Shown: piece by piece, positions 1-12,296 of the stretch | Layout of the letters: the number at the start of each line of letters is the position of its first letter | How positions within the stretch are numbered: the stretch's first letter is position 1 | Source of the DNA: Poa pratensis | Taxonomy: Eukaryota > Streptophyta > Magnoliopsida > Poales > Poaceae | Direction: 5' to 3' | DNA length: 64,000 bases | NCBI GenBank assembly: GCA_947311845.1 | Contig: CAMZMU010000048.1 | Coordinates: 19,334,693-19,398,692, forward strand | The notes under the pieces: generated by a model | What the model was told of the DNA's origin: nothing | Seen by the model: the letters and a program-made list of their open reading frames with translations, nothing else | Databases searched by the model: none | Made by a program: the position numbers and the translations under genes

Positions 1-320
1 TCCATCAGCGGTAGCTCCAGCGGTACTGGAGCGGTAGTACCGCTGGGCAGCGGCAGTACCGCCAGCCCCAGCGGTGGTACCGCTGGGCAGCGGCAGTACC
101 GCCCGAGGTGCCGCTATTTTCCACCCTCTGTTGCGTTGGGCGGTAGCCGCAGCGGTACCGCAGCGGCAGTACCGCTGGGCAGCGGTGGTACCGCTGCCTC
201 CAGCGGTAGTACCGCTTTGAAGACAGGCGCGGGCTCCAGAATTTCGAGCCGTTTGAATTGAAGATGAAGAAGGGCAGCGTACTACCGCTGCCCCCAGCGG
301 TAGTACCGCCGCGGGAATTC
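1..320. repeat. Tandem/inverted GGTAGTACCGC repeat array inside the N6b LTR
   Basis: About a dozen copies of a short GC-rich near-palindrome (core GGTAGTACCGCTG, also as its reverse complement CAGCGGTACTACC) fill the first 320 bases, separated by GGGCAGCGG-type spacers. The array stops 30-40 bases before a TATA-like TATTTAAAGG at 351-360, so it sits where LTR enhancers lie. The spacing is irregular and the arms are palindromic. Confidence 0.8.
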
Positions 321-344
321 TGGCTGTGCAACGGCCACTTTTGG

Positions 345-365
345 AGGAGCTATTTAAAGGGGTCT
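345..365 (+). promoter_or_regulatory. TATA box of the N6b LTR promoter
   Basis: TATTTAAAGG at 351-360 is followed by a CT-rich leader. The LTRs at 12297-13629 (TATATAAAG near 12860) and, on the minus strand, at 2849-4992 (TATTTAAGG near 3790) have the same arrangement of repeat array, TATA and pyrimidine-rich leader. This is the expected site of retroelement transcription start; the call rests on motif and position only. Confidence 0.5.
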
Positions 366-1037
366 TCTTCCCCACTTGAAAACCAAGTTTTCCTATGCTC
401 TCTCTCCTCCATTGATGAAAGCTTCAACCTACTAAGATCTCCCACTCCAACCACCCAAACCTCTTGATACTTTGTGGAGTGAAGGAGGAGGTCTAGATCT
501 ACATCTCCACCGAAGGAATTTCAAATCCCTCCACACGGATAGTGTGGAACTTGCATCTTGGGTTGCTTGTAACTCGAGGTGCCTTTGTGAGTCTCGGAGG
601 AAGTCCGAGGCATTGTTGGGAGGCTTCAACTCATTGTGGAGTTCCCCGACCTTTGTGTACCGGCTTGGTCAACGCCATCAAGGTGACCTCATAGTGAATG
701 AGCCAAACCCCCACGGGTGAAGCTCACGGAGAATAGAGTGAGCACATCCGTGCTATTGGAGCGCCTAGGTGGCTCCACACTCCTCCAACGTAGACGTACT
801 TCCCTTGGGAAGGAACTACGGGAAACATCACCGTGTCTCCACTTTGCGGTTACCTCTATCCTTTACTTGTTGCTTCCGCTACTTTGTTTACCTTGCTTGT
901 ATCACATAGGTTGCTATCACCTAGTGCACATCTAGTCAACCTTGTTATACTTTGCTCAAGCCTTAATTAATCGAAAAAGAATTAAAATTTGGTAGTCGCC
1001 TAATCACCCCCCCTCTAGTCGACATATCGATCTTTCA

Positions 1038-2848
1038 ACAAGTATATGAGTATTACCTTGTGAAGAAGGAAAAGGACCCATGAAGTCGAATCCCAACAAT
1101 CAAATGGTTCAATAACAAGAGAATAACTCATAGGCATTTCATTGCGTCTAGAGATATTACCAACCCTTTGACATTCATCACAAGATAAAATAAACTTTCT
1201 TGCATCCTTAAAGAGGGTAGGCCAATAAAAACCTGATTGTAGAACTTTCTGCGCAGTTCTATCTCCAGCGTGATGCCCTCCATAAGCACTTCCATGGCAT
1301 TTCCTCAGTATTTCCTGTTGTTCATATTCAGGAACACATCTTCGCATAATACCATCGACTCCTTCTTTATATAAGTGTGGGTCATCCCAAAAGTAATGCC
1401 GCAAGTCATAAAAGAATTTCCTTCTTTGCTGAGCTGAAAAGGTTGGAGGCAAGTACTTGGAAACAATAAAGTTAGCATAATCAGCATACCAAGGACTATC
1501 TCGCGAACTTACACTTATTGCAGCCAATTGTTCATTTGGAAAGCTATCATTAACAGGAATAGGATCATAAGGAATGCTTTCCAATCTAGACAAATTATCA
1601 GCAACAGGGTTTCAGCACCTTTTCTATCTATGATATGCAAATCAAATTCTTGCAAAAGAAGTACCCATCTAATAAGCCTTGGCTTAGCATCTTTCTTTTC
1701 CATAAGGTATCTAATTGCAGCATGATCAGTATGAATAGTAACTTTCGAATCAACTATGTAGGGTCGAAATTTGTCACAAGCAAAAACTACAGCTAGAAAT
1801 TGTTTTTCAGTAGTGGCATAATTCTTTTGAGCAGAATCAAGAGTTTTACTAGCATAATGAATAACATTTAACTTTTTATCTACTCGCTGCCCAAGAACAG
1901 CGCCTACGGCATAATCACTAGCATCACACATAATTTCAAAAGGTAAATTCCAATCAGGTGGTTCAACTACAGGAGCGGTGATTAAAGCCTTTTTCAAAGT
2001 TTCAAAAGCTTCCTTACAATCATCATCAAAAACAAAGGGTACATCTTTTTGAAGAAGATTAGTAAGAGGCTTGGAAATTTTAGAGAAATCTTTAATAAAC
2101 CTCCTATAAAAACCAGCATGACCAAGAATACTACGAATACCTTTAACATCTTTGGGACAAGGCATCTTTTCAATTGCCTCCACTTTAGCTCGATCAACTT
2201 CAATACCTCTTTCAGAAATTTTATGTCCAAGAACAATTCCTTCATTAACCATAAAGTGGCATTTCTCCCAATTAAGAACAAGGCTAGTTTCTTCACATCT
2301 CTGCAAAACTTTGTCAAGGTTGTGTAGACAATTATCAAAGGAAGTTCCATAGACGGAGAAATCGTCCATGAAGACTTCCACAATTTCCTCACAAAAGCCA
2401 TGAAAAATAGCAGACATGCATCTTTGAAAAGTAGCAGGAGCATTACATAAACCAAAAGGCATACGTCTATAAGCATAAGTTCCATAAGGACAAGTAAAAG
2501 TAGTTTTCTCTTGATCTTGCGCTCTCACTGCAATTTGAGAAAACCCAGAATACCCATCAAGGAAACAAAAGTGAGTTTTCTTGGACAACCTCTCAAGCAT
2601 TTGATCAATAAAAGGCAAAGGATAATGATCTTTCTTAGTTACTTCGTTAACCTTTCTAAAATCAATGCACATCCTATAACCAACTACTACTCTTTGAGGA
2701 ATTAGTTCATCATTTTCATTAGGAACAACGGTAATTCCTCCTTTCTTAGGAACACAATGCACAGGACTTACCCATCTACTATCAGCAATAGGATAAATAA
2801 TACCAGCTTCAAGAAGTTTTAATACCTCATTTCTTACCACTTCTTTCT
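1038..2848 (-). CDS. N5 pol segment: reverse transcriptase, RNase H and integrase zinc-binding region (broken)
   Basis: Reading leftward from 2848, the frame enters just upstream of the RT domain (VHCVPKKGG, then the CIDFRKVN and PLPFIDQML motifs). It passes the catalytic FMDD near 2360 and goes into RNase H ([14 protein letters not shown], then [18 protein letters not shown] and [10 protein letters not shown]). Near 1611 a one-base loss in an A run shifts the frame. The next frame carries the integrase HHCC zinc-binding module (HHAGDR, then CDECQRVG). A second one-base loss near 1090 precedes the start of the integrase core (DFMGPFPSS), which N6b cuts at 1038. The family is Ty3/Gypsy, with RT before integrase. 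The N-terminal continuation lies at 15652-17669, on the other side of N6. The copy is not functional as it stands. Confidence 0.85.
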
Positions 2849-4992
2849 GAAAGGACAAGGATGTCGCCTAGAGGGGTGAATAGGCGATTAAAACTTTTCC
2901 GGTTTAGGCTTGCTAATTGCGGAATAAAACTAGGTGTTTAAATTAACAAGCCAACAACCTAAATAAACTAGGCTCACCTATGTGCACCAACAACTTATGC
3001 TAAGCAAGACAAGCAACAAGATCATAGCAATATGGAATACTTCAAGCACGAAGGCTATCACAATGTAAAGTGCATAAGTAAAAAGCTCGGGTATAGAAAT
3101 AACCGAAGCACGCGGAGACGAGGATGTATTCCCGAGTTCCTCCTTGAAAGGGAGTACGTCTCGTTGGAGAGGTGTGAACCGACACAACGGTTCAACAACC
3201 ACAAAGGTTTCACCCTCTTCTCCGATGAACCGCGCCACAAAGGTTTGGTTCACCTTCCACTATCGTATTCCTTCGAGGCGAAATCCGGAGCCTTTCAACA
3301 ACAATCCGGGGCACAACCCACAAAGGGATTGGGGGCTCCCGAACGGCTTCAAGTGACCACACAAGGGTCCAACCACCACAAAGGCGTCTAGGGCCCGAAG
3401 ACCCAAGAGTAATAAGTTCACAAGATTTCAACTTCCACGAATCGTCGTGGAGAGCACACCGATGCACCAAATGCAAAAGGCAAGAACACAAGTGCTCAAA
3501 TCCTTCACTCTCGAATCCCACCAAAAGCAACTAATGCTTATGGGGGGAGAAGAGGGGAAGAACAAAGGAAGAACACCAAATCCCTCCAAGATCTAGATCC
3601 AAAGGCTTCCCCTCACTTAGAGGAGAGAATGATTGGTGGAATGGTGGATCTAGATCTCCTCTCTCTTTCCCTCTAATTTGAGGCAAGAATCATGGAGGAA
3701 TAGAGAGAAATCCAAGCTCAAGAAGGTCAACAATGGGGGGCTTTTTCGTGCTCAAGAGCTTAGGGAACCGTTGGGGAAGAAACCCCTTAAATAGGTCCCC
3801 TCAAAAAACTGACCGTTGGAGAAAACTGTGAGGCCGGCCTGGGAGCCGGCCTGGCCGGCCTGGGGGCCGGCCTGGGGGCTGGCCTCGTTCCCAGGGAAGC
3901 CGGCCTGGGGCCCGGCCTGGCCGGCCTGGGGGCCGGCCTGTCACCCGAGGCAGCCGGCCTGGGAGCCGGCCTGGGCCGGCCTGTGGGCCGGCCTGCCACC
4001 CGAGGCCGCCGGCCTGAGAGCCGGCATGGCCGGCCTGTGGGCCGGCTTGCCAGAACCCGAAAACAGCAAAAAAAAAACTGCAATAACTTTTTCATCCGGA
4101 CTCGGATTTCGATGATCTTGGGCTCGTTGGAATCGCAACGAAGAGCACTTCAAGATTATGCAGAGAAACATCATAGTCCATCATGTGAGGAGAAGACCAA
4201 ATGTAGAAAGGTAAAACCTCTCTAAAGAAGATGAACCGGCAAAACCTCAAAACCGAAAACGCAACAAGTTTTCAATACGAAATCCGTTTTCAGTGAACTA
4301 GAGCTTGGTATGGAGATGAACACAAGCTCTAAATTCTCACATGGATAAAAGCCAAATAAGAACCAAGAAAGATGATATGCCAAGTATGCAAAGGTTTGAG
4401 CTCTCCACAAAGATGCGATCAAGTTACTCACTTGAGAGCCCCTCTTGATAGTACGCCGTCTATCCTATAACCCGGTCTCCCACTAACACCATGAGACCGG
4501 TAAAATAGAAACCCTATCAAGATCATACCTTTGCCTTGCGCATTCCACTTGAGCTAGATGAAGACGATCTTGACTCCCTCAAGTTGGAACACCTTTCTTG
4601 ATTGTGTGCTTGCTAGCACATGCTTGATGAAGACTTCTCCAAATGCTCCCCCATACACCATTATGGGAGAGCCTTGCTAAGCTCCGTCTTCATGAATCCA
4701 CTTGCACTTTATCTTCTTCTCTTGATATAGGTGATGGCTTGGAGATAAACATAAATGTTCACTCAATCTTATTTTCCAAGCCATGCTTGCAATAAGCTCA
4801 ACTCTCGATGACCATTCTTCATATAAACCCTTGAATAGAGCATTGATCATCATGTAATCTTCTAGAGTCCAACACATGAACTCCAATCTTCTTCATGGAC
4901 AAGATCTATAAAGATATCTCAATGCAAACATTAGTCCATAAGGATTGTCATTAATTACCAAAACCACGCATGGGGCAACACATGCACTTTCA
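2849..4992 (-). repeat. 3' LTR of N6, complete
   Basis: The LTR is 2144 bp and runs, on the minus strand, from TGAAAGTGCA at 4992 to CCTTTCA at 2849. Its last 40 bases hold the CGCCTATTCACCCC block shared with the other two TGAAAG-type LTRs of the window. It contains a GGCC-rich array (about 3830-4055) upstream of a TATTTAAGG box near 3788-3797. Compared with the 5' copy I count only about a dozen substitutions over 1.95 kb, so the insertion is young. Confidence 0.9.
3828..4055. repeat. CCGGCCTG tandem array in the N6 3' LTR
   Basis: A run of GCCGGCCTGGG-type units, palindromic at every GGCCGGCC or CCGG core, lies directly upstream (on the minus strand) of the TATA-like box near 3790. The other N6 LTR has the same array at about 14507-14705, shortened by roughly 25 bases around 14585-14600, as expected for slippage in a tandem repeat. 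Confidence 0.85.
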
Positions 4993-5010
4993 ATCTCCCC
5001 CATTTTGGTA
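4993..5010 (-). other. Main polypurine tract of N6
   Basis: On the minus strand AAAATGGGGGAGAT abuts the TGAAAG start of the 3' LTR. Its position and composition fit a plus-strand priming site. It orients N6 on the minus strand independently of gag. Confidence 0.85.
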
Positions 5011-8000
5011 ATTGATGACAATCCCTTTTACGAGGGTTTATATAATGAATTAAGCAACCATGCAACACAAAGAGCAAGGATGCAAGAGCATGAAAGGCAA
5101 ATGCTTAAGAACGAAACTAAAGCATAACACCAAATTCCCTTAAACCCTCTAAACTTCTCCCCCATTGGCATCGATTGCCGAAATGGGAGGAAAAATTTAG
5201 AAGGCCAATATAGTAAGAGCTCCCCCATAATGTGTGCATTTCTCATAATATGAGTGAAATCAAATGCACATATCCAATGACGAATAGATGGGAAGGAGAT
5301 CAAACTATATTGAGGATCCAAAGATTGCAAAAGAAAAACAAATTGAAAGATACTTCGACAAAAGAAGTAACAACAAAGGATCCGAAAAATGTTCTAAAAA
5401 CAAGAGGGAACTCCCCAAGGTACGTGCACAAAGTAGGATTTGCAAATATGGTGCACAACATGGAATCCTCACTCCCTCCTAGATAATTGAACACAAACCA
5501 AAGAGGTAGCAAATAGGTCCACAAGCTTATTAAAAAAAATAAATGAAACAAAGCTTGTGCATTTAGAAACCACCAAAGAATCAAAAGCAATAAGAGGTGG
5601 TCACTAAAGAATTGGAATACCAATTAAAGATGTAACTACTCTCATGTGTATAAGTTTCTAATTAGACATCAATCATGAAGATATAAGTCCACAAAGAAAC
5701 ATGCACACACAAAATAGATACAACGGTGAAGAACATGATATCCAAGGAAGTCATATATATACCAATAAGATCATTGCTTAAAAGCATAGCACAAAGCTCA
5801 ATTTTATCTTAGAAGGATATAGATGAACTTCCAACACAATCTCATCATAGCATCAAAAATATCCACAAGGGAAAAGGTAGATGGGATGCTCCGAGAAAGA
5901 TAACAAGTATCGCAAAAGGCAAATGATTTTGAAAAATCATCAATTTGCATATGCGAGACATAGAGTAGAAAGTGCTAGATTAACATATTTGGGATTGGTG
6001 AATCATGAAAATGATTATATATATTCCCCTTGATATGTAATCATCCCGGCTTGCCCACATTTGCAATAAATTTTTTGCAAGAACCAAATGAATTGCAACA
6101 AAAGAGATTCATGCCAAGAAACAACCTACACAAGGTTGAAAGCTAGAAAAGTATGCATGAGGTAGATACTTGTTACCGAGATAGCATTGGTGATGTAGAA
6201 GATAAGAGTTCACGATCATCCGAGCTTGGCTCCAATAAGCACATGGTGATAACACCTTCCTTGTAAATGAGACAAGCTTCCAATGCATCTCTGATGTACC
6301 TAAAACAAATTCAAGTACAAAATGGTACCCAAACTCATTGGGTCCAAAGTAGTTAGAGCAACTACAATACATAGGACAAACTCCACATAAATATGTGCAT
6401 ATTGATATGAAATTGAATTTCATGCACATCTTAGCCATTTAGGATTTGATGGAGTTTATCCTATATATTGGATCAACGAAAGTAAGCATGCCATAAGATA
6501 TACATATAAATATGCATGCACAAGACTTTCAAGAACCAAACAGATATAATTTGGACAAAACACCAATTAAACAACAAAGCACACACAAGTGTGACAAGAA
6601 AACAATTGTCCAAATTATATCAAATACCCAAATCAACACATGATTGAAGATACCACTTTGAAAAGATACCAAATGAAAAAAGATACCAATTGATGAAAAT
6701 ATCATCAAGGAATAAACCAAACCCTCTACACTTTTCATGATGGCACAAAGTACCAAGACGAAAATGTTTGTCTTCCAAGGACACGTCATCGGGATCAAAT
6801 ATCAATTGAAGACAACTAATGTTCAAAAGCATATAGGATTGCTCCCCCAAGATTGTGCATTATTTATGATCTTGCATTTGAATACAAAATGCACACAAAT
6901 GAGATCATCACTCTCCATATATATATATTCAAACACTAGTCATGTTCAAGAAAGCAAGAAATTGCAATACCAATTTAAAGAACGGTGTTTACTCAAAGTA
7001 GGATAGCTTCCCAAGAATAGTGCATTATCAAGAAGTATGACTTTTGAATGTCAATGCACAAGAATTGGTCATTGCTTTTCCCAACTCAAGAAAGCACAAA
7101 ACAAATTTTGAGTAGAGCAAAAGGATCCAAAAGATACAAGGAAGACAAATGAGAGTTAGATCAAAACAAATCCTTGGCAATAAAATAAGGCAATTCAAAG
7201 CAAGAGCCAAAGTGAAGATGGTCTACAAATTTCACCACAATTATGAGTATCACTTGTCATGGACAAGGAGTATATAGAGATATTTCTCGGTGGTATATAG
7301 AATGATATTGAAGACCAATTTCACAACAAATAAGCATATGGCAAAAGAGAAGATTTAAAGCCAAAGCTTAAATAGATAGATATTCTTGATAGCTTCAAGT
7401 ATTCACGCGATCATGCAAAGCCACTAAAGAGTAGCTTGAAGCAATCGATTTCCCAAAAGGATATGCGAACATATTTGGGGAAAACCGTACCAAGAATGTC
7501 CATCGCAAACAAGATCCAAAAGAGTGATTAAACAAAATCATTTTACCAAATGGAACTTGTTTGAGCAACATGCCACATAGGAATAAGATAATAACAAATC
7601 AATTCTAGGTGGCAATACCTCACATGTTCACATTTTCTAGGCTTGTAATATGCACATAGCTTATTACTCCCCCATAATGTGATAATCCATTTATTTTAAA
7701 AAAGAGGCAAACAAAACCAACTCGAGAAATTAATGGACATTATAGAATTTGAATTTCTCATGAGCATGACATACCACATAGAGAATAGATAATATAATAT
7801 GTCAACACTAAGTGGTATTCCTCATGTATACACAATTTTAGGATTGTGAAGTGCACGAAGCATATCACTCCCCCAAAATAGGATAGTCCATTAATCTCTC
7901 AAAAGAGAGCCAACAAGATAAGATATCAAATAAAAGCAATAAGGCTCAACACAAGTAAATGGTGTGCAAACCAACATACACATACTTGATTACTCAAGAT

Positions 8001-8279
8001 AAGTAAGTAGAGAGCACAACACATACAACACTAGCAAGGTACAAAACCTAACACATGCAAGGGTGCAAGCAACTTTCAATGTATATATGATTTAAATAAA
8101 AGTTACCGCAAGGAGGAACATTGGATATGAGATAGAACAATATAATCCAAATGACTTGACTTGAGAAATATAATTGATGAAGATCCCTTAATTCTTCATA
8201 ATGTAGCCAAGTCTCCAATGCCCTCCAACAACACCTATTGATCAAGTTTTAGCTTGTTGGTCCCCAACCAAGTTGGGTC
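5011..8279 (-). other. N6 long non-coding internal region with repeated polypurine tracts
   Basis: No convincing coding frame lies here. The stretch is AT-rich, with recurrent words such as TGTGCATT, ACCAAATG and AAGATACCA. On the minus strand the GGGGGAG core of the main polypurine tract recurs near 5156, 5220, 6842, 7667 and 7868, often within a similar ATTATGGGGGAG context. Sireviruses are known to carry several polypurine tracts between pol and the 3' LTR. Here they are present although pol is absent. Confidence 0.65.
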
Positions 8280-10233
8280 CTAAGAGGTTAGTCACAATAG
8301 GTTTGGCAACCCAAATGGTTCTTTTCTTGACACCACTTTGAGTACCAACATATTTGGCAAACACATTGCCAACCTTATCCTTCCGAAGAGAATAATCATC
8401 ATCAATAATAATGGGGTTGGATAAGGTACCATTTGTGCATGAAGAAGCAAGTGACCCTTCTCACGGCATAGGTAGCAACATCTACTTCCTCCTCTCTTCT
8501 TAGTTGGAGTCTTGACTTGAGGAGGGTAGCTTGATTCTTCTTGGGAAGAGGCCGTTCTTCAACTTGAGGAACTTGAGTTTGAACTTGAGGCTTCTTCCCT
8601 TGTTGCTTCTCACTAAGAGCTTCTTCTTCAAAGGGCAAGATCTAACATGGTGCCCTTCAACTTTGCACTTGAAGCAAACAATCTTGGCCGAATCTTTAAC
8701 TTGTTCTTGGCCCTTTTCTTCTTGTTGAACTTGGACTTGTTCTTGATATTGGAGTTGAATCCAAGTCCACTCTTGTCATTGGGGCGTCTTTGAACACTCA
8801 ACATATTGTCAAGTGTAGAATCCCCAACATGACGCTTTTCCAAGTCTTTCTTCAAAGAAGTGACTTGGGCCTTGAGCTCATTTAATTCCTCTACATGGTT
8901 AGTATCAACACAAACTAGAGGAAGTAGAAGCTTCATTGTTAGAGCAACAAGGCATGGAAAGTAATTCATCACAAGATGTAGCAATATTGTGAGTGGATGA
9001 ATCACTAGGACTAGCACATGGCAATAAAGCATTTTTAGTCGAAGTTGTGCCTTTGTCCACATGAGGCTCACAAGATGTTACCTTTGTAGTGATAGCCTCA
9101 TGAGCTAACTTTAGCCTAGCATGGGATGCTAGAAGATCATCATTAGAGCTAGAAAGCTTTTCATGACTTTCTTCCAATTTCCCATACTTGCTAGTAGCAA
9201 CTCAAGTTGAGCCCTTAGCTCAACATTCTCCTTCAAAATAGATGCTTCACAAGAAGTGGAGTTAGTAGCACAAGCATCATTAACATTAGAAATGGAAGAA
9301 GACAACTTGGCAAGCTTATCATTCTTAGATAGTTGAGTTTGGAGTTGATCATGAGACTTGATAAGGAGAGAGTGTTCACTTTCTAAAGCCTTGTGAGCTT
9401 TGTCAAGTCTCTCTATGTCCTCACTTAGTCTAGCATTGCCAACACCAAATTCAACTTTTTCCTTTTTAAGCACTTTAATTTAGCAAGGGCATGATCTCTT
9501 TCCTTAATGATTTTAGCAATAATAAGATCATTAGACTCATCAAGAGATTCAAGTTTCTCTTCAAGAGAAGACCTAAGTTCTTCTTCTTCAAGAGAAGCTT
9601 TCAAGGAAGCTATAGTAATAGAGTCATCCCTCTCAATTTGACATTTCTCATCAAATTGACTTTCCAAATCCTCAATGAATTCCCTACTCTTAGTAACATA
9701 ATCAATGATTTCACAAGAGGAGGGATAGCTTTACTACCTTTGGGGAGAGCACCAAGTACCATCTCACCCATCTTGGTTAAGGATTCAAAATCAAAACCTT
9801 CTTCATGAGAATCCTCATCCTCATCATCACAATTTGGATTTGAGGTGGGAGACACCTCGGAATCCTTAGCCATAAGGCAAACATGATTAAAGAATGAAGA
9901 ATTACTTGAAGCGCCATTTAGGTCCATGTCTTGTTCCAACAAATGTTGGGATTCCTCTACATTGTTAGTCATGCAAGTACTAGAGGATATGGAAGCATTG
10001 TTTTCATGGCAACAAGACATATGAAGCATATCATCATGAGATTTAGTTAAACAACTATTACATGATATGCAAGGACTATCAACTCTAGCATGTATGACAT
10101 TTGGAGTGCTAGAAGAGTTTAAGTCCAACGATAGAACATTGCAATGTGATAGAGAAGAAGTATAATCAATAGTAAGTTCACCATCACCAATGCAATTTCT
10201 ATCACCACTCACCATATCATTACCTTGTGACAA
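8280..10233 (-). pseudogene. N6 gag, coiled-coil type with two CCHC knuckles, frame-broken and lacking its start
   Basis: Reading leftward from 10233, the frame has a serine/asparagine-rich segment, an acidic patch (DDEDEDSHEEGFDFE) and long heptad-rich stretches (SLKASLEEEELRSSLEEKLESL; DIERLDKAHKALESEHSLL). A lysine-rich linker follows, then a CX2CX4HX4C knuckle near 8685-8640 (CFKCKVEGHH) and a second one near 8490-8450 (CYLCREKGH). The frame changes near 9720, 9475, 8700 and 8455. At each place I checked, one base added back to a short A or T run restores it. Gag forms the particle and binds RNA. The initiator region is missing because the sequence changes at about 10234-10280 into the plus-strand element N7. 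Confidence 0.7.
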
Positions 10234-10280
10234 ATCCAGGACTTAGTAGACTCAACTTAGGGATGCTCTTCTAGTGTACC
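10234..10280. other. Deletion junction between N6 gag and N7 internal sequence
   Basis: Left of this stretch the minus strand encodes N6 gag; right of it the plus strand belongs to N7. If N7 simply sat in the 5' LTR of N6, the start of gag, the N6 primer site, the first 151 bases of the LTR (equivalent to 2849-2999), the whole N7 5' LTR and the N7 5' internal region should lie between. None is present, so one deletion removed them all. The exact breakpoint cannot be fixed by eye. Confidence 0.6.
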
Positions 10281-11761
10281 TTGTACCATTCCTTGCTCTG
10301 TGACTTGTGTGTACTCATCTATGCTATCCATCTATTATTCTATCTCACAGGTGGTTCCGGCAGTCGTGATTCAGGTAGTCCTCCACAGAAACATGCTAGA
10401 AAAGGCAAGCAAACCATGAAGAAGAAGCAAGTTGCCCATAGAACCAAGAAGAAGCTCAAGGAAACTCGCCCCAACTATTTGACAATGCCCCAAATTGACT
10501 ATGCCCAAATCCGTCAGTCCAACTGGTATACGAGTATGCCAAGAGATGATGATATTGAAGATCCCAACTTCTGGTGCATGGAGCAGATATATATATACAA
10601 AGACATCTACAAGCACTATAACCATCCTATTCGCCCGATGCAGCCCTACAAAATGCGAGATATCAAGGCCAAGGCCAGTTATGCTCAAGCTGCATATGTG
10701 ATTGAACAGATGGGCTTGGTTTCACTCATTGAGAAGCAATGCCCCTACAATGTGGAAATGATTCTGCAGTTTTTCTCCACCTTGGTGATCGAGAATGACC
10801 ACATAAAGACCATGAAGTGGATGACCGGTCGCACTCAGTGCACATCATCCTTTGCTCGGTTGTCTACTCTTCTTGGTTATGCACCCTACCAGAGCAACCT
10901 TCCTCCCAATGGGTACATTATGCACACTACTGAGAAGTTCAACAAAAACATAATGAAGGATATGTATGGGGCTGGTGCAATTATTGGTGAAAAAAGGGCC
11001 TCCTACCCCTCTATGACCAGCTTGCGATCATCTTCCGCTCAACTATTGCTCCCAGTGGAGGTAACAATGACAATATAGTTGCTCCTCTTGCAAATCTGCT
11101 TTGTCTTGCTAAGAAAATTGTTGAGAATGAAAACCCTGAAGAGGATTTTACAGTGGATGTGATGCATTTTATCTTTCACGAGTTCTGGGACTCTTTTGTC
11201 AGTGGGCTCACTATTCCCTATGCTCCTTACATCATGATGCTCATCAAGGACACTCTGAAGAACCACAACTTCAACCGGTATGATTTGGAGCCTCATACAT
11301 ACAAGAAGGTTTATCAGAAGAGGAAAGAGGTCATTCCATCTTCTGCTGCTGCAACTCCTGCCCGTGGTTCCTTCATGGGTGATGCTCGTCGTGGTGCTAC
11401 TGGTCCGTCTGTGGTTCCTTCCTTTGCTCCGCCCAAGAAACTCAACTGGTTCCAGAGGAACATTCTGTGCATGAATGCTGACATCAGGAGGGGACAATAT
11501 GACACTTATCTGCGGCAGGAGAACATTCTCAAGCACCTTCCTCGCCTCCCAAATGATCCTCCAGAGTCTGCTCCTCTCTCTTTTGCTCAGTGGAATGAGG
11601 GCTCTCAGTTTCCATGGACTCAGCTTGAGTCTCATCTGCTAGAGACAGCATCTGCCGGCCCTTCCCGTCCATCCTACACTCGTGCCCGTACTTATGAGAC
11701 TTCAGACGGGGATGGTGATGACAATGATGATGATGATGATGATACCTCTGCCACGGAGTGA
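10281..11761 (+). CDS. N7 third-position ORF, putative plant transposon protein (one frameshift)
   Basis: The frame runs 10281-11000 and continues after a one-base loss in a G run (near 10998) to the stop at 11759-11761, about 490 residues in all. Features in order: a short hydrophobic start; a lysine/arginine-rich patch (HARKGKQTMKKKQ); a central globular region with DPNFWCMEQIYIYKDIY and RWMTGRT-like words (here KWMTGRTQC); IPYAPYIMMLIKDTL; a proline/serine linker; WFQRNILCMN; and a very acidic tail (DGDGDDNDDDDDDTSATE). Proteins of this shape occur between the polymerase region and the 3' LTR of many grass retroelements and have no known function. A splice acceptor (CTATCTCACAG at 10340-10350) precedes the likely first coding block, so the natural start may come from splicing. 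Confidence 0.6.
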
Positions 11762-12282
11762 TCTACTTGGGTCGTAGCATCGCTCTTTTCCCTTTTTGGC
11801 GTTTCGATGTCAAAGGGGGAGAAGTAGTTCTATTAGGTCTCCGTGTGGGATTTGCATGGGTTTCGGGCACAAGCATATGCTTTTTACCATTCTTGTTGCG
11901 CTTGTGTCCATTTATGTCGAACTTATTCGTGAACTTATTTGTGTTGTGTTTTCATGTGGAACTTATGTGTGTGAACCTTTAAGTTATGAGACATATGGAT
12001 TTCTAATGTGGTTATGAGTTGTATTCTTGTGCTAAGGTTCATTTCTACTCTATTATGCACAAGGTATAGTCCTCTATCGCAACTCAACCTACTTTGATAT
12101 GTCTCCATCTAGTTTCCTCAACATTTGGAAGTTTCCTCCTCCCAGATATATTGCATTTGTATTCCTATGCAATTTAATTATATGCACACATTCAGGGGGA
12201 GCTTCTCATGACTTAAGCTCGGGAATCTAGATAATATATAACTATGCTTTCCTTGCAAATCCTAGTGTTGTCATCTAACACC

Positions 12283-12296
12283 AAAAAGGGGGAGAT
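12283..12296 (+). other. Polypurine tract of N7
   Basis: AAAAAGGGGGAGAT directly precedes TGAAAGGACA, the first bases of the 3' LTR. It fixes N7 on the plus strand. Confidence 0.85.

Larger units (their letters stand above)
1..1037 (+). mobile_element. N6b: LTR of a retrotransposon, left edge outside the window
   Basis: This is the right-hand part of an LTR. It ends in CTTTCA at 1037 and breaks the integrase reading frame of the minus-strand Gypsy element N5. The last 600 bases (roughly 440-1037) are recognisably related to the right half of the LTR at 12297-13629: both have a line of ATCTAGATCTAC followed by TGCATCTTGGGTT and both end in a CACCCCCC-rich stretch and CTTTCA. No primer binding site follows position 1037, so it is either a solo LTR or the 3' LTR of an element lying to the left of the window. 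The base pairs acaag at 1038-1042 would be one copy of its target duplication; the other copy is not visible. Confidence 0.75.
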
